Numbered from the stretch's first letter, positions 24,295 to 32,986 are shown. The stretch is DNA of 64,000 bases from Armatimonadota bacterium (GCA_025360125.1 JANYCU010000024.1:1-64000); one strand, 5' to 3'. The notes: generated by a model from the letters alone, not told the origin. Translations and numbers: made by a program.

Positions 24295-25194
24295 TTACTT
24301 GATTCCTTCCAACGCAGTTCGAAATTCGTTGAGGTCTTGGCATGCTAGAAAGTCAAGGTGCTGCAACGAGGCGAGATATGCTGGAGCAACTCGGCCGCCA
24401 ACAATAATGGGGAAGTCCTCGCCGAGATTTTGACGCAGAAGAATCAGCTCGGCAGAAATGTCTGGATCGTCAGCAGGGTACACAAGGCTCAAAGCAACTG
24501 CGCTTGCTCCACTTTTTGTAGCAGCATGGGAAATTTCATCTGCGGGTAAGTTCGGCCCAAGATAGGTGACTTGCCAAGATTCAAGCCCAGCAATAACGGA
24601 TACGATGAGGGCACCAAGCTCATGCATTTGCCCTTTTGGAGTTGTCACAAGTAGCCTCCTGGCATTCGGCGAAGTCAAAAATGATGACCGCAGCTGTTCT
24701 AAATTCGTTCTCAAGACTGCGGTGACCATGTGCTCCTGGGCAATCGAAATTGATTTCTCAACCCATCGACTCTCGACGTGTGAAAGCAGAGGGAGAATTA
24801 CATTTTCAATGAATGGACCTGCACCAAGAAATGCTGCGCCTCGAACTAAGGAATCCCGCAGTGCCTCTTCATCCAGCCGAACTACTGATGCGATTGAAGC
24901 ATTGATAAATTGTTCCGGCGAATTTCGGTCATTTGGAAATGCGAGAGCATCTGGTCCCAATGATCCCAAGCGGAATAGTTCATCATTGGTCAGCTTCGAA
25001 GACTGACCAATACTGTGACCTGCATCAACCATTTGTTTCAGGAGCTTCAGCCTAAATACATCTTCTTCGCCGTATAGCCTTCGATTTGTTTCAGTTCGAT
25101 CGGGGCTCAAGATATGGTGCCGACGTTCCCAAGCGCGAATAGTGTACTGAGAAAGACCAGTCATTGATGCGACGGTCCTGATGGTGTACTTCAT
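24295..25194 (-). CDS. CarH/LitR-like B12-dependent light-sensing MerR regulator
   Basis: 299 residues in three domains: MerR helix-turn-helix (YTIRTVASMTGLSQYTIRAW, ERRH), a four-helix cap (~95-170) and a Rossmann-type B12-binding domain. The cap has WVEKSISIAQEH, with Trp and Glu-His ten and eleven residues apart as in CarH, where they pack on adenosylcobalamin. The B12 domain has GQMHELGAL, giving the axial His; the usual Asp/Glu two before it is Gln. CarH tetramers repress in the dark and release DNA on light. The divergent fasciclin gene is the obvious target candidate. Confidence 0.85.
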   Translation of the reverse strand: MKYTIRTVASMTGLSQYTIRAWERRHHILSPDRTETNRRLYGEEDVFRLKLLKQMVDAGHSIGQSSKLTNDELFRLGSLGPDALAFPNDRNSPEQFINASIASVVRLDEEALRDSLVRGAAFLGAGPFIENVILPLLSHVESRWVEKSISIAQEHMVTAVLRTNLEQLRSSFLTSPNARRLLVTTPKGQMHELGALIVSVIAGLESWQVTYLGPNLPADEISHAATKSGASAVALSLVYPADDPDISAELILLRQNLGEDFPIIVGGRVAPAYLASLQHLDFLACQDLNEFRTALEGIK

Positions 25195-25222
25195 TCGATG
25201 AGTGCCTAAATTGTAGATTCAT

Positions 25223-25314
25223 TGTCTAGAGCTTGTCAAGCAGGTTGAACCTGCGACACTCGAATTGCCTGCGAGAATTCATATGTTAGACAATATATGA
25301 ACAAAATATAGACA
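25223..25314. promoter_or_regulatory. Divergent control region carH-like/fasciclin with palindrome and TAGACA sites
   Basis: A perfect 15-base dyad GCAGGTT-G-AACCTGC lies at 25240-25254. TAGACA occurs at 25287-25292 and 25309-25314 (22 bases apart, two helical turns) and inverted as TGTCTA at 25223-25228. These are candidate operators for the CarH-like protein. The remaining ~120 bases to the fasciclin ATG show no further feature. Confidence 0.45.
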
Positions 25315-25433
25315 CGATTTTCGAATTGATGACGTAGTAATTTTCAGAGTCCATTTGAGACGAGAGAGCGGCTAGAGATTTCCCTCATAATTTGGTTGCT
25401 TGTTGACGGTGGCTCCTTTTACACAGAGAAAAA

Positions 25434-25931
25434 ATGAAAATATCAAAGATGATCGCAATGGTAGTACTCGCAGCCTCTTTCGCTAGCCAAGCATTTGCAA
25501 AGGGACAGTCGAATATCGTTGACACAGCAGTAGGAGCCAAAAGCTTCACGACTCTGATTGCAGCCATCAAAGCAGCAGGACTTGTCGAGACCCTCAAGCG
25601 TGTAGGACCGTTCACGGTTTTTGCCCCTACTGATGAAGCATTTAAGAAACTTGAGAAAAAGAAGCCAGGAACGATTGCCATGCTTCTTAAACCAGAAAAC
25701 AAAAAGACTCTCATTGCAATCCTAACCTATCACGTTGTTCCAGGCAAAGTGCTTGCGAAGGATGTTCTTGGTCTCAAGGACGGCACACACGTGAAAACAG
25801 TTAGCGGAAAGTCGGTGAAGATCGGCAACAAACATGGTGTCATGGTTAACAACTCAAAGGTCGTCAAGACTGACATCGAGTGCACGAACGGTGTCATTCA
25901 TGTCATCGATACTGTGCTGTTGCCTAAATAG
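25434..25931 (+). CDS. Secreted fasciclin (FAS1) domain protein
   Basis: 165 residues with a signal peptide ending ASQAFA and a single FAS1 domain. The H1 box is [16 protein letters not shown] and the conserved end is [28 protein letters not shown] lies between. FAS1 proteins act in surface adhesion or bind small ligands. A single-domain secreted form next to a light-dependent regulator suggests light- or stress-controlled surface change, which is inference. Confidence 0.92.
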   Translation: MKISKMIAMVVLAASFASQAFAKGQSNIVDTAVGAKSFTTLIAAIKAAGLVETLKRVGPFTVFAPTDEAFKKLEKKKPGTIAMLLKPENKKTLIAILTYHVVPGKVLAKDVLGLKDGTHVKTVSGKSVKIGNKHGVMVNNSKVVKTDIECTNGVIHVIDTVLLPK

Positions 25932-25956
25932 GCACACAAACACCCATACGAGAAGA

Positions 25957-25983
25957 AGCGCCGCCGAATGAGATCGGCGCTTG
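25957..25983 (+). terminator. Hairpin downstream of fasciclin gene
   Basis: AAGCGCCG and CGGCGCTT make an 8-bp stem with an 11-base loop. Only a weak T-rich tail follows, so termination strength is uncertain. Confidence 0.5.
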
Positions 25984-26011
25984 CTTCTAACATAACCAAC
26001 TAAATCGAGAA

Positions 26012-26521
26012 ATGACAAGCATTTTCGTTCTTCAAACTATCTTCCTAAAGAGCTACAGCCTCGCTCCAATCCTGCCAGCTCAGTCAGAATTGTCTACTCA
26101 CATCTTGGTAGAATCTGACAAATACTCCTTCGAGATACCACGAGGATGGATCGTTGGCAAAGAAACGTATTGGGGTGCAAGGGACATCACTCCCTCCGGC
26201 GGGGCTGGCAAACTCGGCGCCATGACGGCGGGACCAACTAAAGCGAGCTGGGAGGAACTGTATCGAACCAGCCTGTACTTTATTCAGCGAGAAGAGAAAG
26301 GTAAGGAAACTCCGTTTCGTGTTGGTAAAACCAAGCAAGGCTACGAATGTATGAGTTTTGAGGTCGCTCAAAGTTCAGGATTTGTGGACCGACGATATAC
26401 CCTCCTCAAAAACTCTGCCGGGAACGCTCTTGCTTTGTCGGTCAAGATTCCTTCGATCGACAAAGAAAAGCAGTACCTGGCTGACTTTAAGAGAATGGTA
26501 GATTCGGCAAAGCTGAAGTAA
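26012..26521 (+). CDS. Probable exported hypothetical protein, 169 aa
   Basis: The N terminus (TSIFVLQTIFLKSYSLAPIL) is hydrophobic enough for a weak signal. The body starts YSFEIPRGWIVGKETYWGA and later has FVDRRYTLLKNSAGNALALS, a pattern like PsbP/DUF1795-type small proteins that measure an amphipathic substrate or bind membranes. No catalytic residues are evident. It lies downstream of the fasciclin gene, separated by a hairpin. Confidence 0.5.
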   Translation: MTSIFVLQTIFLKSYSLAPILPAQSELSTHILVESDKYSFEIPRGWIVGKETYWGARDITPSGGAGKLGAMTAGPTKASWEELYRTSLYFIQREEKGKETPFRVGKTKQGYECMSFEVAQSSGFVDRRYTLLKNSAGNALALSVKIPSIDKEKQYLADFKRMVDSAKLK

Positions 26522-26821
26522 TCGTAAGTCTCCGACCCCACCTTCTCAATCCGCCTAGCACCAGGGTTTGCAAGCCATAAAATCCTTGCGCCACGGTGCT
26601 TTTTAGTTGAAAAAGTGATGTCACCCTCACCGCGGAAACATTAAAACATCCTTGTTCCACCGTTCTTTCATGAGCGGTGAAACTCGAAAGATGTTGGCCA
26701 AAGTTCTCTTCTTGAGCAAATTGCGCCGCTTCTTCGGAAAGTATCTGCCAAAAGAATGTCTTTCGGACGGGCCACGCGCGGTATCGTTGAAACTGAATTC
26801 TCCCAAAACGGTCAAATTATC
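26522..26821. other. Intergenic region before the Tat-exported oxidoreductase
   Basis: 300 bases. An inverted pair AGCACC/GGTGCT flanks a long loop around 26558-26604 and ends in TTTTTAG, a possible terminator of the 26012 gene. The 3' half is open in the frame of the next gene from 26756 but looks non-coding. Nothing else is recognised. Confidence 0.3.
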
Positions 26822-28201
26822 ATGGATTTCGGAAACTCAAAAACCCCCTCACGACGACAGATTCTTCAGGCAACTGGCACCCTTATGGCTGGCTCGATGC
26901 TTCCCAATTTTGGATTCGGATCCGTACACATCTCCGGTAGCGACACGATTCAAGTTGCCTTGGTTGGATGTGGCGGACGAGGTGGGGGGGCCGCAGTCAA
27001 TGCAATGTCCACTAAAGCTGGACAATTGAAACTTGTTGCAATGGCCGACGTGTTTGCCGACAGATTGGATGCCACCCGTGACAACTTGGTCAAGGATTTC
27101 GCGGCCAAAATGGAAGTGCCGAAGGAAAAGCAGTTCCTTGGTTTTGACGCATACAAGCAGGCAATGGATTGTCTCAATCCTGGAGATATCGTCATCCTCA
27201 CAACACCACCCGCCTTTCGATGGGTCCACTTCCAATACGCGATTTCAAAGAAGCTAAACATCTTCATGGAGAAACCTCTGACCACCGACGGTCCAACGAG
27301 CCGAAGAATGCTCAAACTTGCCGATGATGCCGCTGCAGCTGGTCTTAAAGTTGGCGTCGGACTCATGTCCCGCCACGCAGTCAACCTTCAGCAGCTTCAT
27401 GATCGAGTCAATAACGGTGAAATTGGAGAAATTCTGTACATGCGCGGCTACCGAATGCACGGCCCCGCCGCATCGTTTGAATCCCCCGCTAAGCCAGACA
27501 ACATGAGTCACCTCGAGTACCAAATTCGACGGTTCCATAGCTTCATTTGGGCTTCGGGCGGTTGCTTTAGTGACTTCTACATTCACCACATCGATCACCT
27601 TTCATGGATGAAGAACTCTTGGCCAGTAAGTGCCCAAGCATCAGGTGGACGGCACTACCGGAAAAATGTAAAGGGTCAAGACCTGGTCGATCAGAACTTT
27701 GACAACTACTCGGTCGAATACACTTTCGCTGACGGCACCAAATTCTTCTTCGATGGTCGATGTATCGAGGGTGCCCATGGCCAATTCTCAAGTTACATCC
27801 ACGGTACAAAGGGCTCTGCTATTGCAGCTAAATCAGGGGATTGCAACGGACCGTCGGCCATTTACGACAACCAAAAAATGACGGGCTCGCCAAAGTGGGT
27901 TTCAACCGACAAGAGCAATCCGTACCAGAACGAGTGGGAAGTTTTGGTCACTGCGATCAAGAACAACACCGTGCACAACGAAGTCGGTCGCGGCGTTTCC
28001 GCCAGCTTAACATGCTGCATGGGACGAATGGCTGCTCATACCGGTCAGGTCATCACCTATGACCAAATGTTGAACGACACCCATGAACATGCTCCAATGG
28101 TCGCCGAATTGAACTACAAGTCCGATTCACCACTTATGCCGCTGGCGAACGGAAAGTATCCGGTGCCTAAGCCTGGCATCATCATCGATCGCGAGTATTG
28201 A
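26822..28201 (+). CDS. Gfo/Idh/MocA-family oxidoreductase with Tat signal
   Basis: 459 residues from ATG 26822; an in-frame ATG at 26756 would put the Tat signal internally. The N terminus is a twin-arginine signal (PSRRQILQATGTLMAGSM), so the protein folds with its cofactor before export. The Rossmann motif is VALVGCGGRGGGAA; FMEKPLTTDGPTSRRM carries the family EKP motif. The C-terminal alpha/beta domain has GGCFSDFYIHHIDHL, where the H-x3-H region forms the active site. Substrate is probably a sugar or inositol derivative, not determinable here. It ends seven bases before convergent apbE. Confidence 0.88.
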   Translation: MDFGNSKTPSRRQILQATGTLMAGSMLPNFGFGSVHISGSDTIQVALVGCGGRGGGAAVNAMSTKAGQLKLVAMADVFADRLDATRDNLVKDFAAKMEVPKEKQFLGFDAYKQAMDCLNPGDIVILTTPPAFRWVHFQYAISKKLNIFMEKPLTTDGPTSRRMLKLADDAAAAGLKVGVGLMSRHAVNLQQLHDRVNNGEIGEILYMRGYRMHGPAASFESPAKPDNMSHLEYQIRRFHSFIWASGGCFSDFYIHHIDHLSWMKNSWPVSAQASGGRHYRKNVKGQDLVDQNFDNYSVEYTFADGTKFFFDGRCIEGAHGQFSSYIHGTKGSAIAAKSGDCNGPSAIYDNQKMTGSPKWVSTDKSNPYQNEWEVLVTAIKNNTVHNEVGRGVSASLTCCMGRMAAHTGQVITYDQMLNDTHEHAPMVAELNYKSDSPLMPLANGKYPVPKPGIIIDREY

Positions 28202-28208
28202 TCCTCGT

Positions 28209-29219
28209 CTAGTGTGGTCCGTCTTCGGAAGCAATCTTAATGAATGTTTTCGAAGATGGGTACCAGCGCATCAGTCTTGCCCTACCTCGCTTATCCAATA
28301 AGGTGAGCGCCGTGGAAATTGGGTCAGTTGTAAATCCGTCTCTGGCAATGATGCTCGCTTGAACTCTCTTCGTTAAACCTTGTCCCGTTTTCGGATCGAC
28401 GACGTGCGAGTACCGCTTGCCATCAATCACGACAAATTGCTCGGTATCTCCCGATGAAGATATGGCGCAATTGTGAAGGGTCAATTCTTTCGACTTATCG
28501 TTCGGAACACGAACTGTCCAACCTTTTGAATTTGGCGGAGAGTCACCCAAAACTAAGTCGCCTCCCATCTCGATAAGAGCAATCTTAATGCCGTTTTTTC
28601 GAAGGACCTTTAACGCTTCGTCGCTGGCGTATCCCTTTGCAATTCCTCCAAGATCCAATTTCATTCCGTCCATCGCCAACATAGCGGTATGTGTCTTAGC
28701 ATCGAGAGTTAACTTCTGGTCTCCAACCAGCTTTCTGGCCGCCACAATCAAAGCAGGGTCAGGCAGTTTGCCTTCTTTTCTGGCTCTGCGCCAAAGTTGA
28801 ACGACCGGCCCAACCGTGATATCAAAAGCGCCGCCGCTTCGACGAGAAATTGTCTGGCTCCGTTCAAATACTCGAAACAAGTCGTCGGAAATCTTTACTG
28901 CTGTCCCCTTAGGCTGAGCACAAAAACGCATCAGCTCGCTTTTGGGGCGATAATCGCTCATGATGTCGTCGAGCTGGGCGATTCGTTTGAAAGCGGCTTC
29001 GCACGCTTTATCGACCACTTGTTTGTTCGTAGCGTAGACCACCAGTCGCGCGTCAATACCCATGTGATACTCAACTAAGGTAAAACGAGTTAGTTCCGTT
29101 TGCTCCTGTAATGGTTGAGCGTTGGGAATCACAGCACAAGAAATCATGAGAATCACCATGAATCCCCGAAATCTTTCCGCCGCTATTGGCCTCTTGGTTT
29201 TTGTTTCCATTCCTTCCAC
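28209..29219 (-). CDS. apbE: FAD:protein FMN transferase
   Basis: 336 residues. With start 29219 the N terminus is a good signal peptide: basic n-region KTKRPIAAERFRG, then FMVILMISCAVIPNA. Starts at 29159 or 29147 would give a short one. Family motifs: YHMGIDARLVVYA (early strand), SGGAFDITVGPVV, LDLGGIAKGYASDEAL, IEMGGDLVLG, and the metal site near DPKTG and TTDPISTALTLL. ApbE moves FMN from FAD to a threonine of NqrB/RnfG-type proteins in the periplasm. No Nqr or Rnf genes are near. Its 5' end overlaps the divergent gene at 29158. Confidence 0.9.
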   Translation of the reverse strand: MEGMETKTKRPIAAERFRGFMVILMISCAVIPNAQPLQEQTELTRFTLVEYHMGIDARLVVYATNKQVVDKACEAAFKRIAQLDDIMSDYRPKSELMRFCAQPKGTAVKISDDLFRVFERSQTISRRSGGAFDITVGPVVQLWRRARKEGKLPDPALIVAARKLVGDQKLTLDAKTHTAMLAMDGMKLDLGGIAKGYASDEALKVLRKNGIKIALIEMGGDLVLGDSPPNSKGWTVRVPNDKSKELTLHNCAISSSGDTEQFVVIDGKRYSHVVDPKTGQGLTKRVQASIIARDGFTTDPISTALTLLDKRGRARLMRWYPSSKTFIKIASEDGPH

Positions 29220-29988
29220 TGGCTTGACCGTGAGCCCACATCAGACTAGGGCCAAGCCCGCACCGTTTGTCGAGTCCTTGCCAAACTCCGTCGTCAAAAT
29301 TAAGATGATTCCGATACCCGGAGGACCGACAAAATTGGGTGGGACCGTCAAGACAGTAAAGCCATTTTACATCGCTACTACCGAAACAACGTGGGAAGCG
29401 TTCGATCTTTTTCTAACCAGTGGCGACCCGTCCAAACCTTATGATCAGACCGTCTTCAAGGCCGACGCAATCGCTCGACCGAGCCGCAGCTACCATTTAC
29501 CCGACCATGGTTGGGGACATCGAGGTTATCCCGCCATCAGCATCGCCTTCGATTCCGCCGATATGTTCTGTCGCTGGCTGTCGTCAGTGACGGGTAAAAA
29601 ATATCGGCTCCCGACTGAAGCAGAATGGGACATAGCGTGCCGTGGTGGTGCCGCCGAACCATGGAAACTCGACGCTGCCGGAATCGAAAAGCAATCCTGG
29701 AACTTTACGAACTGTCCCGACGAAACCACCATGCCCGTGGCGACCAAAGCTCCAAACAATTTCGGACTATACGACATGCTCGGCAACGTGGGCGAATGGG
29801 CAAGAGACGCCGAAGGGAAGCCCATTCTTTGTGGGCCAACATTTATGGATCCGGTAGCGAAGGTGAATCCAAGTACCCGTCAGCGATGGGCTCCAAGCTG
29901 GCAAGAATCCGATCCCCAGATTCCCAAGAGCCGCTGGTGGCTCTCTGATGGCGCATTCGTAGGTTTTCGGCTGGTCTGCGAAGGGTAA
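29158..29988 (+). CDS. Formylglycine-generating-enzyme/SUMF1-domain protein
   Basis: 276 residues from ATG 29158, which gives a clear signal peptide (NPRNLSAAIGLLVFVSI). The FGE-sulfatase fold is visible: IPIPGGPTKLGG, YIATTETTWEAFDLFL, YPAISIAFDSADMFCRWLS, YRLPTEAEWDIACRGG, GLYDMLGNVGEW and a final FVGFRLVCEG. The paired active-site cysteines of true FGE are not evident, so this is probably a structural or ligand-binding member of the family. It diverges from apbE with overlapping 5' regions. Confidence 0.85.
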   Translation: MNPRNLSAAIGLLVFVSIPSTGLTVSPHQTRAKPAPFVESLPNSVVKIKMIPIPGGPTKLGGTVKTVKPFYIATTETTWEAFDLFLTSGDPSKPYDQTVFKADAIARPSRSYHLPDHGWGHRGYPAISIAFDSADMFCRWLSSVTGKKYRLPTEAEWDIACRGGAAEPWKLDAAGIEKQSWNFTNCPDETTMPVATKAPNNFGLYDMLGNVGEWARDAEGKPILCGPTFMDPVAKVNPSTRQRWAPSWQESDPQIPKSRWWLSDGAFVGFRLVCEG

Positions 29989-30086
29989 GTATTAGTCCAA
30001 TTTCCGATTCTGATTACGAGATTTGAATCGAATTTCTGGAGTCGCAGGAAAGATAGGCGAATAATCTGCCACAATAACTATCGGTT

Positions 30087-30161
30087 GCCTAAGTAGCTCA
30101 GGGGTAGAGCAGCTGTTTTGTAAACAGCGGGTCGCGGGTTCGAATCCTGTCTTAGGCTCCA
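30087..30161 (+). tRNA. tRNA-Thr (anticodon TGT)
   Basis: 75 bases with CCA encoded. Acceptor stem GCCTAAG/CTTAGGC is perfect. The D-loop has AGCTCAGGGGTAGAGC, the anticodon stem is GCTGT/ACAGC with loop TTTGTAA (anticodon TGT, reading ACA), and the T-arm has GGGTTCGAATCC. It is followed by its own terminator. Confidence 0.97.
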
Positions 30162-30180
30162 ATTTTTGAAATTCTTTTAA

Positions 30181-30205
30181 GCCTTGCCTAGTGCAAGGCC
30201 TTTTT
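30181..30205 (+). terminator. Rho-independent terminator of tRNA-Thr
   Basis: GCCTTGC-CTAGT-GCAAGGC stem-loop followed by C and five T, 20 bases behind the tRNA. Confidence 0.88.
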
Positions 30206-30213
30206 ATTCCCGA

Positions 30214-30235
30214 ACACCCTGCCATGGCAGGGTGT
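30214..30235. repeat. 22-base near-palindrome after tRNA-Thr
   Basis: The sequence from 30216 to 30233 reads CCCTGCC-ATGGCAGGG in dyad form around CATG, with flanking GAAC/GTTC that can also pair. It can form a long hairpin or cruciform without a T-run. No gene starts or ends here. Confidence 0.6.
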
Positions 30236-30296
30236 AGTTCGACGGGGCTTGCCAAGGCACTGGGTGCAGTGAAGCATGAAACCCATACTGCGAAGT

Positions 30297-30635
30297 TTAG
30301 AATCGGTTGTCGTGAGGCTGTTCGCGGCTAAATCGACATCCAGATCCGTTGTCGGCACTCGGCACCTCGCCGCTATCAGGGACGTCAACGCCAATAACCC
30401 GAATTCCCGGTTCGCCGTTCGCTTTTGCCAGCGTAATCGTGCCCGAAACATACCCATCGTTATCGCTATCCTTTTCAGTCAACGAAGCTGCTTTGACCGT
30501 GTATCCAGGAAACTGCTCAACCGCAAACTTGAGCAAAAGAACTTTTTGACCAGATATATGAGAAGTAGTCTGCTTGCAGCCCATCAGCGTGGTAGCAGCG
30601 ATGATCGTAACGAGCAAAAGTGAAACCAACTTCAT
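30297..30635 (-). CDS. Small predicted lipoprotein
   Basis: 112 residues from ATG 30635 (ATG 30641 also possible). The signal KLVSLLLVTIIAATTLMGC ends in a lipobox with Cys. The body has VLLLKFAVEQFPGYTV and a DSDNDGYVSGTITL stretch resembling a calcium-binding loop, and ends with a disordered tail. Outer- or inner-membrane anchoring is expected. Function unknown. Confidence 0.65.
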   Translation of the reverse strand: MKLVSLLLVTIIAATTLMGCKQTTSHISGQKVLLLKFAVEQFPGYTVKAASLTEKDSDNDGYVSGTITLAKANGEPGIRVIGVDVPDSGEVPSADNGSGCRFSREQPHDNRF

Positions 30636-30814
30636 AGGCAAAACTCACAGTCCGCCAGCAATTTTCGAATGAGGGGACGAAAATACTGCCAGCGGACAAT
30701 GCTTCTTACGTCAAGACTAATCCGAAGTTCGCTGATTCGGGCAAAATTGGGCCCATTGGGTTCTACAAAGTGTCATAAGGCTGAACATTCATTTCAAGGT
30801 ATCGTTTAGCTGAA

Positions 30815-31828
30815 ATGCCAGTACTTTTGCTGCCCATTGCATTGGGCCTTGTTTCGACATTTGGTACTCCTCCTGCCCCAGATTACAAAGTAATTCAAAC
30901 CGCCAAAGTCGGCGGTGAAGGTGGGTTTGATTACGTCTATGCGGATAATGCGGGCCGAAATGTTTACATTGCTCGGGGTGGTCAAAATGCTCGGGTAGCG
31001 GTCTTTAATATGGACACCATGGTGAGCGCAGGTGAGATCGCCAAAACGAACGCTCGCGGAGCCGCGGTTGATTCCAAATCACATCACGGATTTTCTTCAA
31101 GCAAGCCCGTTGCAATGTGGGATAGCAAAACCCTTGCCCCCATCAAAACGATTGATGTGAAAGGAAGCCCAGATGGCATCTTGAGTGACGACTTTAACCA
31201 CCGCACCTACATTTGGAGCCATAGCGCGCCAAACGGAACGGTCATCGATTCAGCTTCAGGCGATGTCCTCGGTACTATTGACTTGGGCGGAGCGCCTGAA
31301 CAAGCCGTAACCGACGGAAGGGGCCACATTTACGTAGACCTCGAAGACAAAGATTCAGTAGCCGTTGTCGACGCGAAAACCATGAAGGTCACCGCAACTT
31401 ACAGCCTGAATGGCAAAGGCGCAGCGAACGCGGGACTCGCGATAGACGCGAAAAATGGCGTTCTATTCGTTGCCTGCCGCGAGCCATCGGTCATGGTCAT
31501 GATGAGTACCAAAGACGGAAAGATCTTGGATACGTTGCCAATCGGTGCTGGTTGCGACGGCGCAGTTTTCAATCCAAAAACCATGGAATGCTTTAGCTCA
31601 CAAGGCGATGGAACTTTGACCATTATCAAAGAAGAAAGTACAACCAAATTTGTTGTAGCCCAGACGGTCAAGACGATGCCCGGAGCAAAGACTTTGACCC
31701 TCGATACCAAGACTGGTCACATTTTGCTGATCGCTGCCGAATACGGTCCTGCCCCTGCAGGTGCAACCGGCCGGCGACGAGGACCGCTGGTCCCTGGTTC
31801 GTTTTCAATCGTTGTCGTCGGAAAGTAA
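30815..31828 (+). CDS. YncE/YVTN-type beta-propeller protein
   Basis: 337 residues with a short signal (PVLLLPIALGLVSTFG). Repeats of about 40-45 residues are visible, e.g. GGFDYVYADNAGRNVYIARG, DSASGDVLGTIDLGGAPEQA, DAKTMKVTATYSLNG and TKDGKILDTLPIGAGCDG, the YVTN/NHL propeller pattern. Such proteins are periplasmic and bind ligands or partners. No catalytic residues can be named. It is followed by a terminator. Confidence 0.8.
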   Translation: MPVLLLPIALGLVSTFGTPPAPDYKVIQTAKVGGEGGFDYVYADNAGRNVYIARGGQNARVAVFNMDTMVSAGEIAKTNARGAAVDSKSHHGFSSSKPVAMWDSKTLAPIKTIDVKGSPDGILSDDFNHRTYIWSHSAPNGTVIDSASGDVLGTIDLGGAPEQAVTDGRGHIYVDLEDKDSVAVVDAKTMKVTATYSLNGKGAANAGLAIDAKNGVLFVACREPSVMVMMSTKDGKILDTLPIGAGCDGAVFNPKTMECFSSQGDGTLTIIKEESTTKFVVAQTVKTMPGAKTLTLDTKTGHILLIAAEYGPAPAGATGRRRGPLVPGSFSIVVVGK

Positions 31829-31837
31829 ACCAATCTC

Positions 31838-31875
31838 AAAAAAGATCTTTTGCTGAAAAGCAGAGGAGCTTTTTT
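31838..31875 (+). terminator. Terminator after the propeller gene
   Basis: AAAAAAG and CTTTTTT enclose an imperfect stem with the TGCT-GAAA-AGCA tip. It ends in six T. Confidence 0.65.
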
Positions 31876-31902
31876 GTTGCCTAAATTTGGAATAATAATG
31901 GC

Positions 31903-32235
31903 ATGGCTACCCAGCAGTCCACCGTCGATCAGCTGCTCATCTACCTGTCAGCAGCGGGTGATGTTTCGGCAAAGAAAATGTTTGGCGAATACGGCATCTA
32001 TTTCGACGGAAAAATGTTCGGAATGGTATGCGACGACACGTTCTTTGTAAAGCCAACCAAAAACAATGCCGACCTAACCGCCGAGCTTGACATGGCGTCA
32101 CCTTATCATAGAGCAAAGCCTTGTATCATCGTCCCGATGAAGAAATGTTCGGATTCTGAATGGTTATCCGAACTTATTACCGTCACTGTCGACGATCTTC
32201 CTGCGCCAAAGCCAAAAGCTCCAAAAAAGAAATAG
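31903..32235 (+). CDS. TfoX N-terminal domain protein
   Basis: 110 residues. The TfoX_N signature is seen as KKMFGEYGIYFDGKMFGMVC, then FFVKPTKNN and SPYHRAKPCIIVP. The protein ends with a Lys/Pro-rich tail (PAPKPKAPKKK). In enterics full TfoX triggers competence through the CRP regulon; the N-domain alone is widespread and its role is unclear. The DprA-like and secretin genes elsewhere in the window make a competence link possible but unproven. Confidence 0.88.
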   Translation: MATQQSTVDQLLIYLSAAGDVSAKKMFGEYGIYFDGKMFGMVCDDTFFVKPTKNNADLTAELDMASPYHRAKPCIIVPMKKCSDSEWLSELITVTVDDLPAPKPKAPKKK

Positions 32236-32240
32236 GCCGC

Positions 32241-32576
32241 CTATTTGCCCGGCGGTTTCTGTATGGGAACCTTCCAAGTCATGACGGCCAATCCATTCTT
32301 GTACTCATTCGTAATAAAATACTGCCGACGTTTCGAAGTCAAAAGCCCCTTGAGCCTGCCCGTAAATCCTTGTAGCTTGGCGGCATCTTTCGGTAAGTCC
32401 ACCGGAAACGATTGATAGTTCTCGGGGCAAACCCGAATGTCTGCTTTGGCTGGGACAGTCTTGAGAAATCCGACCAAGCTAGGGTGTTCGCCTTTCAACG
32501 GCGCAAATGTGTCTTGGCGGCGATTGAAAAAGTATCGAAATGGCTGCGACGGTAAACATAACTTTGAAATCCCCAC
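32241..32576 (-). CDS. Hypothetical protein, 111 aa
   Basis: Opened by GTG 32576 with a stop close upstream. The protein has basic patches (RYFFNRRQDTF, LLTSKRRQYFITNEYK) and ends AVMTWKVPIQKPPGK. No signal or membrane helix. It converges with the tfoX-like gene at five bases. No family recognised. Confidence 0.45.
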   Translation of the reverse strand: MGISKLCLPSQPFRYFFNRRQDTFAPLKGEHPSLVGFLKTVPAKADIRVCPENYQSFPVDLPKDAAKLQGFTGRLKGLLTSKRRQYFITNEYKNGLAVMTWKVPIQKPPGK

Positions 32577-32615
32577 TAAGTTAACCGAATTCTAAACCCG
32601 ATGTGTTTCATATCT

Positions 32616-32906
32616 TCAGCATCTGAATGGCTCAATCGATCTCTGGAGCCTAATCTGGTTCCTGACAACAGTGAGCACAGCCGTCACAGCCTGCAAGTCA
32701 TTCAGGAACGGAGACGGAGTCGGTTCGTCATCCACAAAGGGATCATCAAGATTGACAATGCCTGCGATCGAAAGCAGATGGGAGTACATCAGCTGTCTCT
32801 GGCGCTGAGTTAATTTGGCCCGCAAGACCTTGAGGCTTCGGTCTCGACGTGTACGCTTAGGCAGCCAACAAGGAAGGGTAGCGATCTCTAAGGCGGGTTG
32901 AATCAT
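32616..32906 (-). CDS. Hypothetical protein, 96 aa
   Basis: ATG 32906 is preceded by an A+T-rich region with a 20-base palindrome. The product is small and helical (RSLKVLRAKLTQRQRQLMYS, then NDLQAVTAVLTVVRNQIRLQ) and starts IQPALEIATLPCWLPKRTRR. No known motif. It may be controlled by the palindrome upstream. Confidence 0.45.
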   Translation of the reverse strand: MIQPALEIATLPCWLPKRTRRDRSLKVLRAKLTQRQRQLMYSHLLSIAGIVNLDDPFVDDEPTPSPFLNDLQAVTAVLTVVRNQIRLQRSIEPFRC

Positions 32907-32939
32907 GGCGTCATATAATTCTAACCGAATTAAATGGTA

Positions 32940-32959
32940 ATTACAATAGAAATTGTAAT
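32940..32959. promoter_or_regulatory. 20-base palindrome, candidate MarR operator
   Basis: ATTACAAT-AGAA-ATTGTAAT is a perfect 8-bp dyad between two minus-strand genes, 34 bases before the ATG at 32906. The element shares AATTGTAAT with the dyad at 33994-34015 next to the MarR gene. Confidence 0.5.
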
Positions 32960-32986
32960 ATTTTGATAATTGGATGCAACCAGCCG

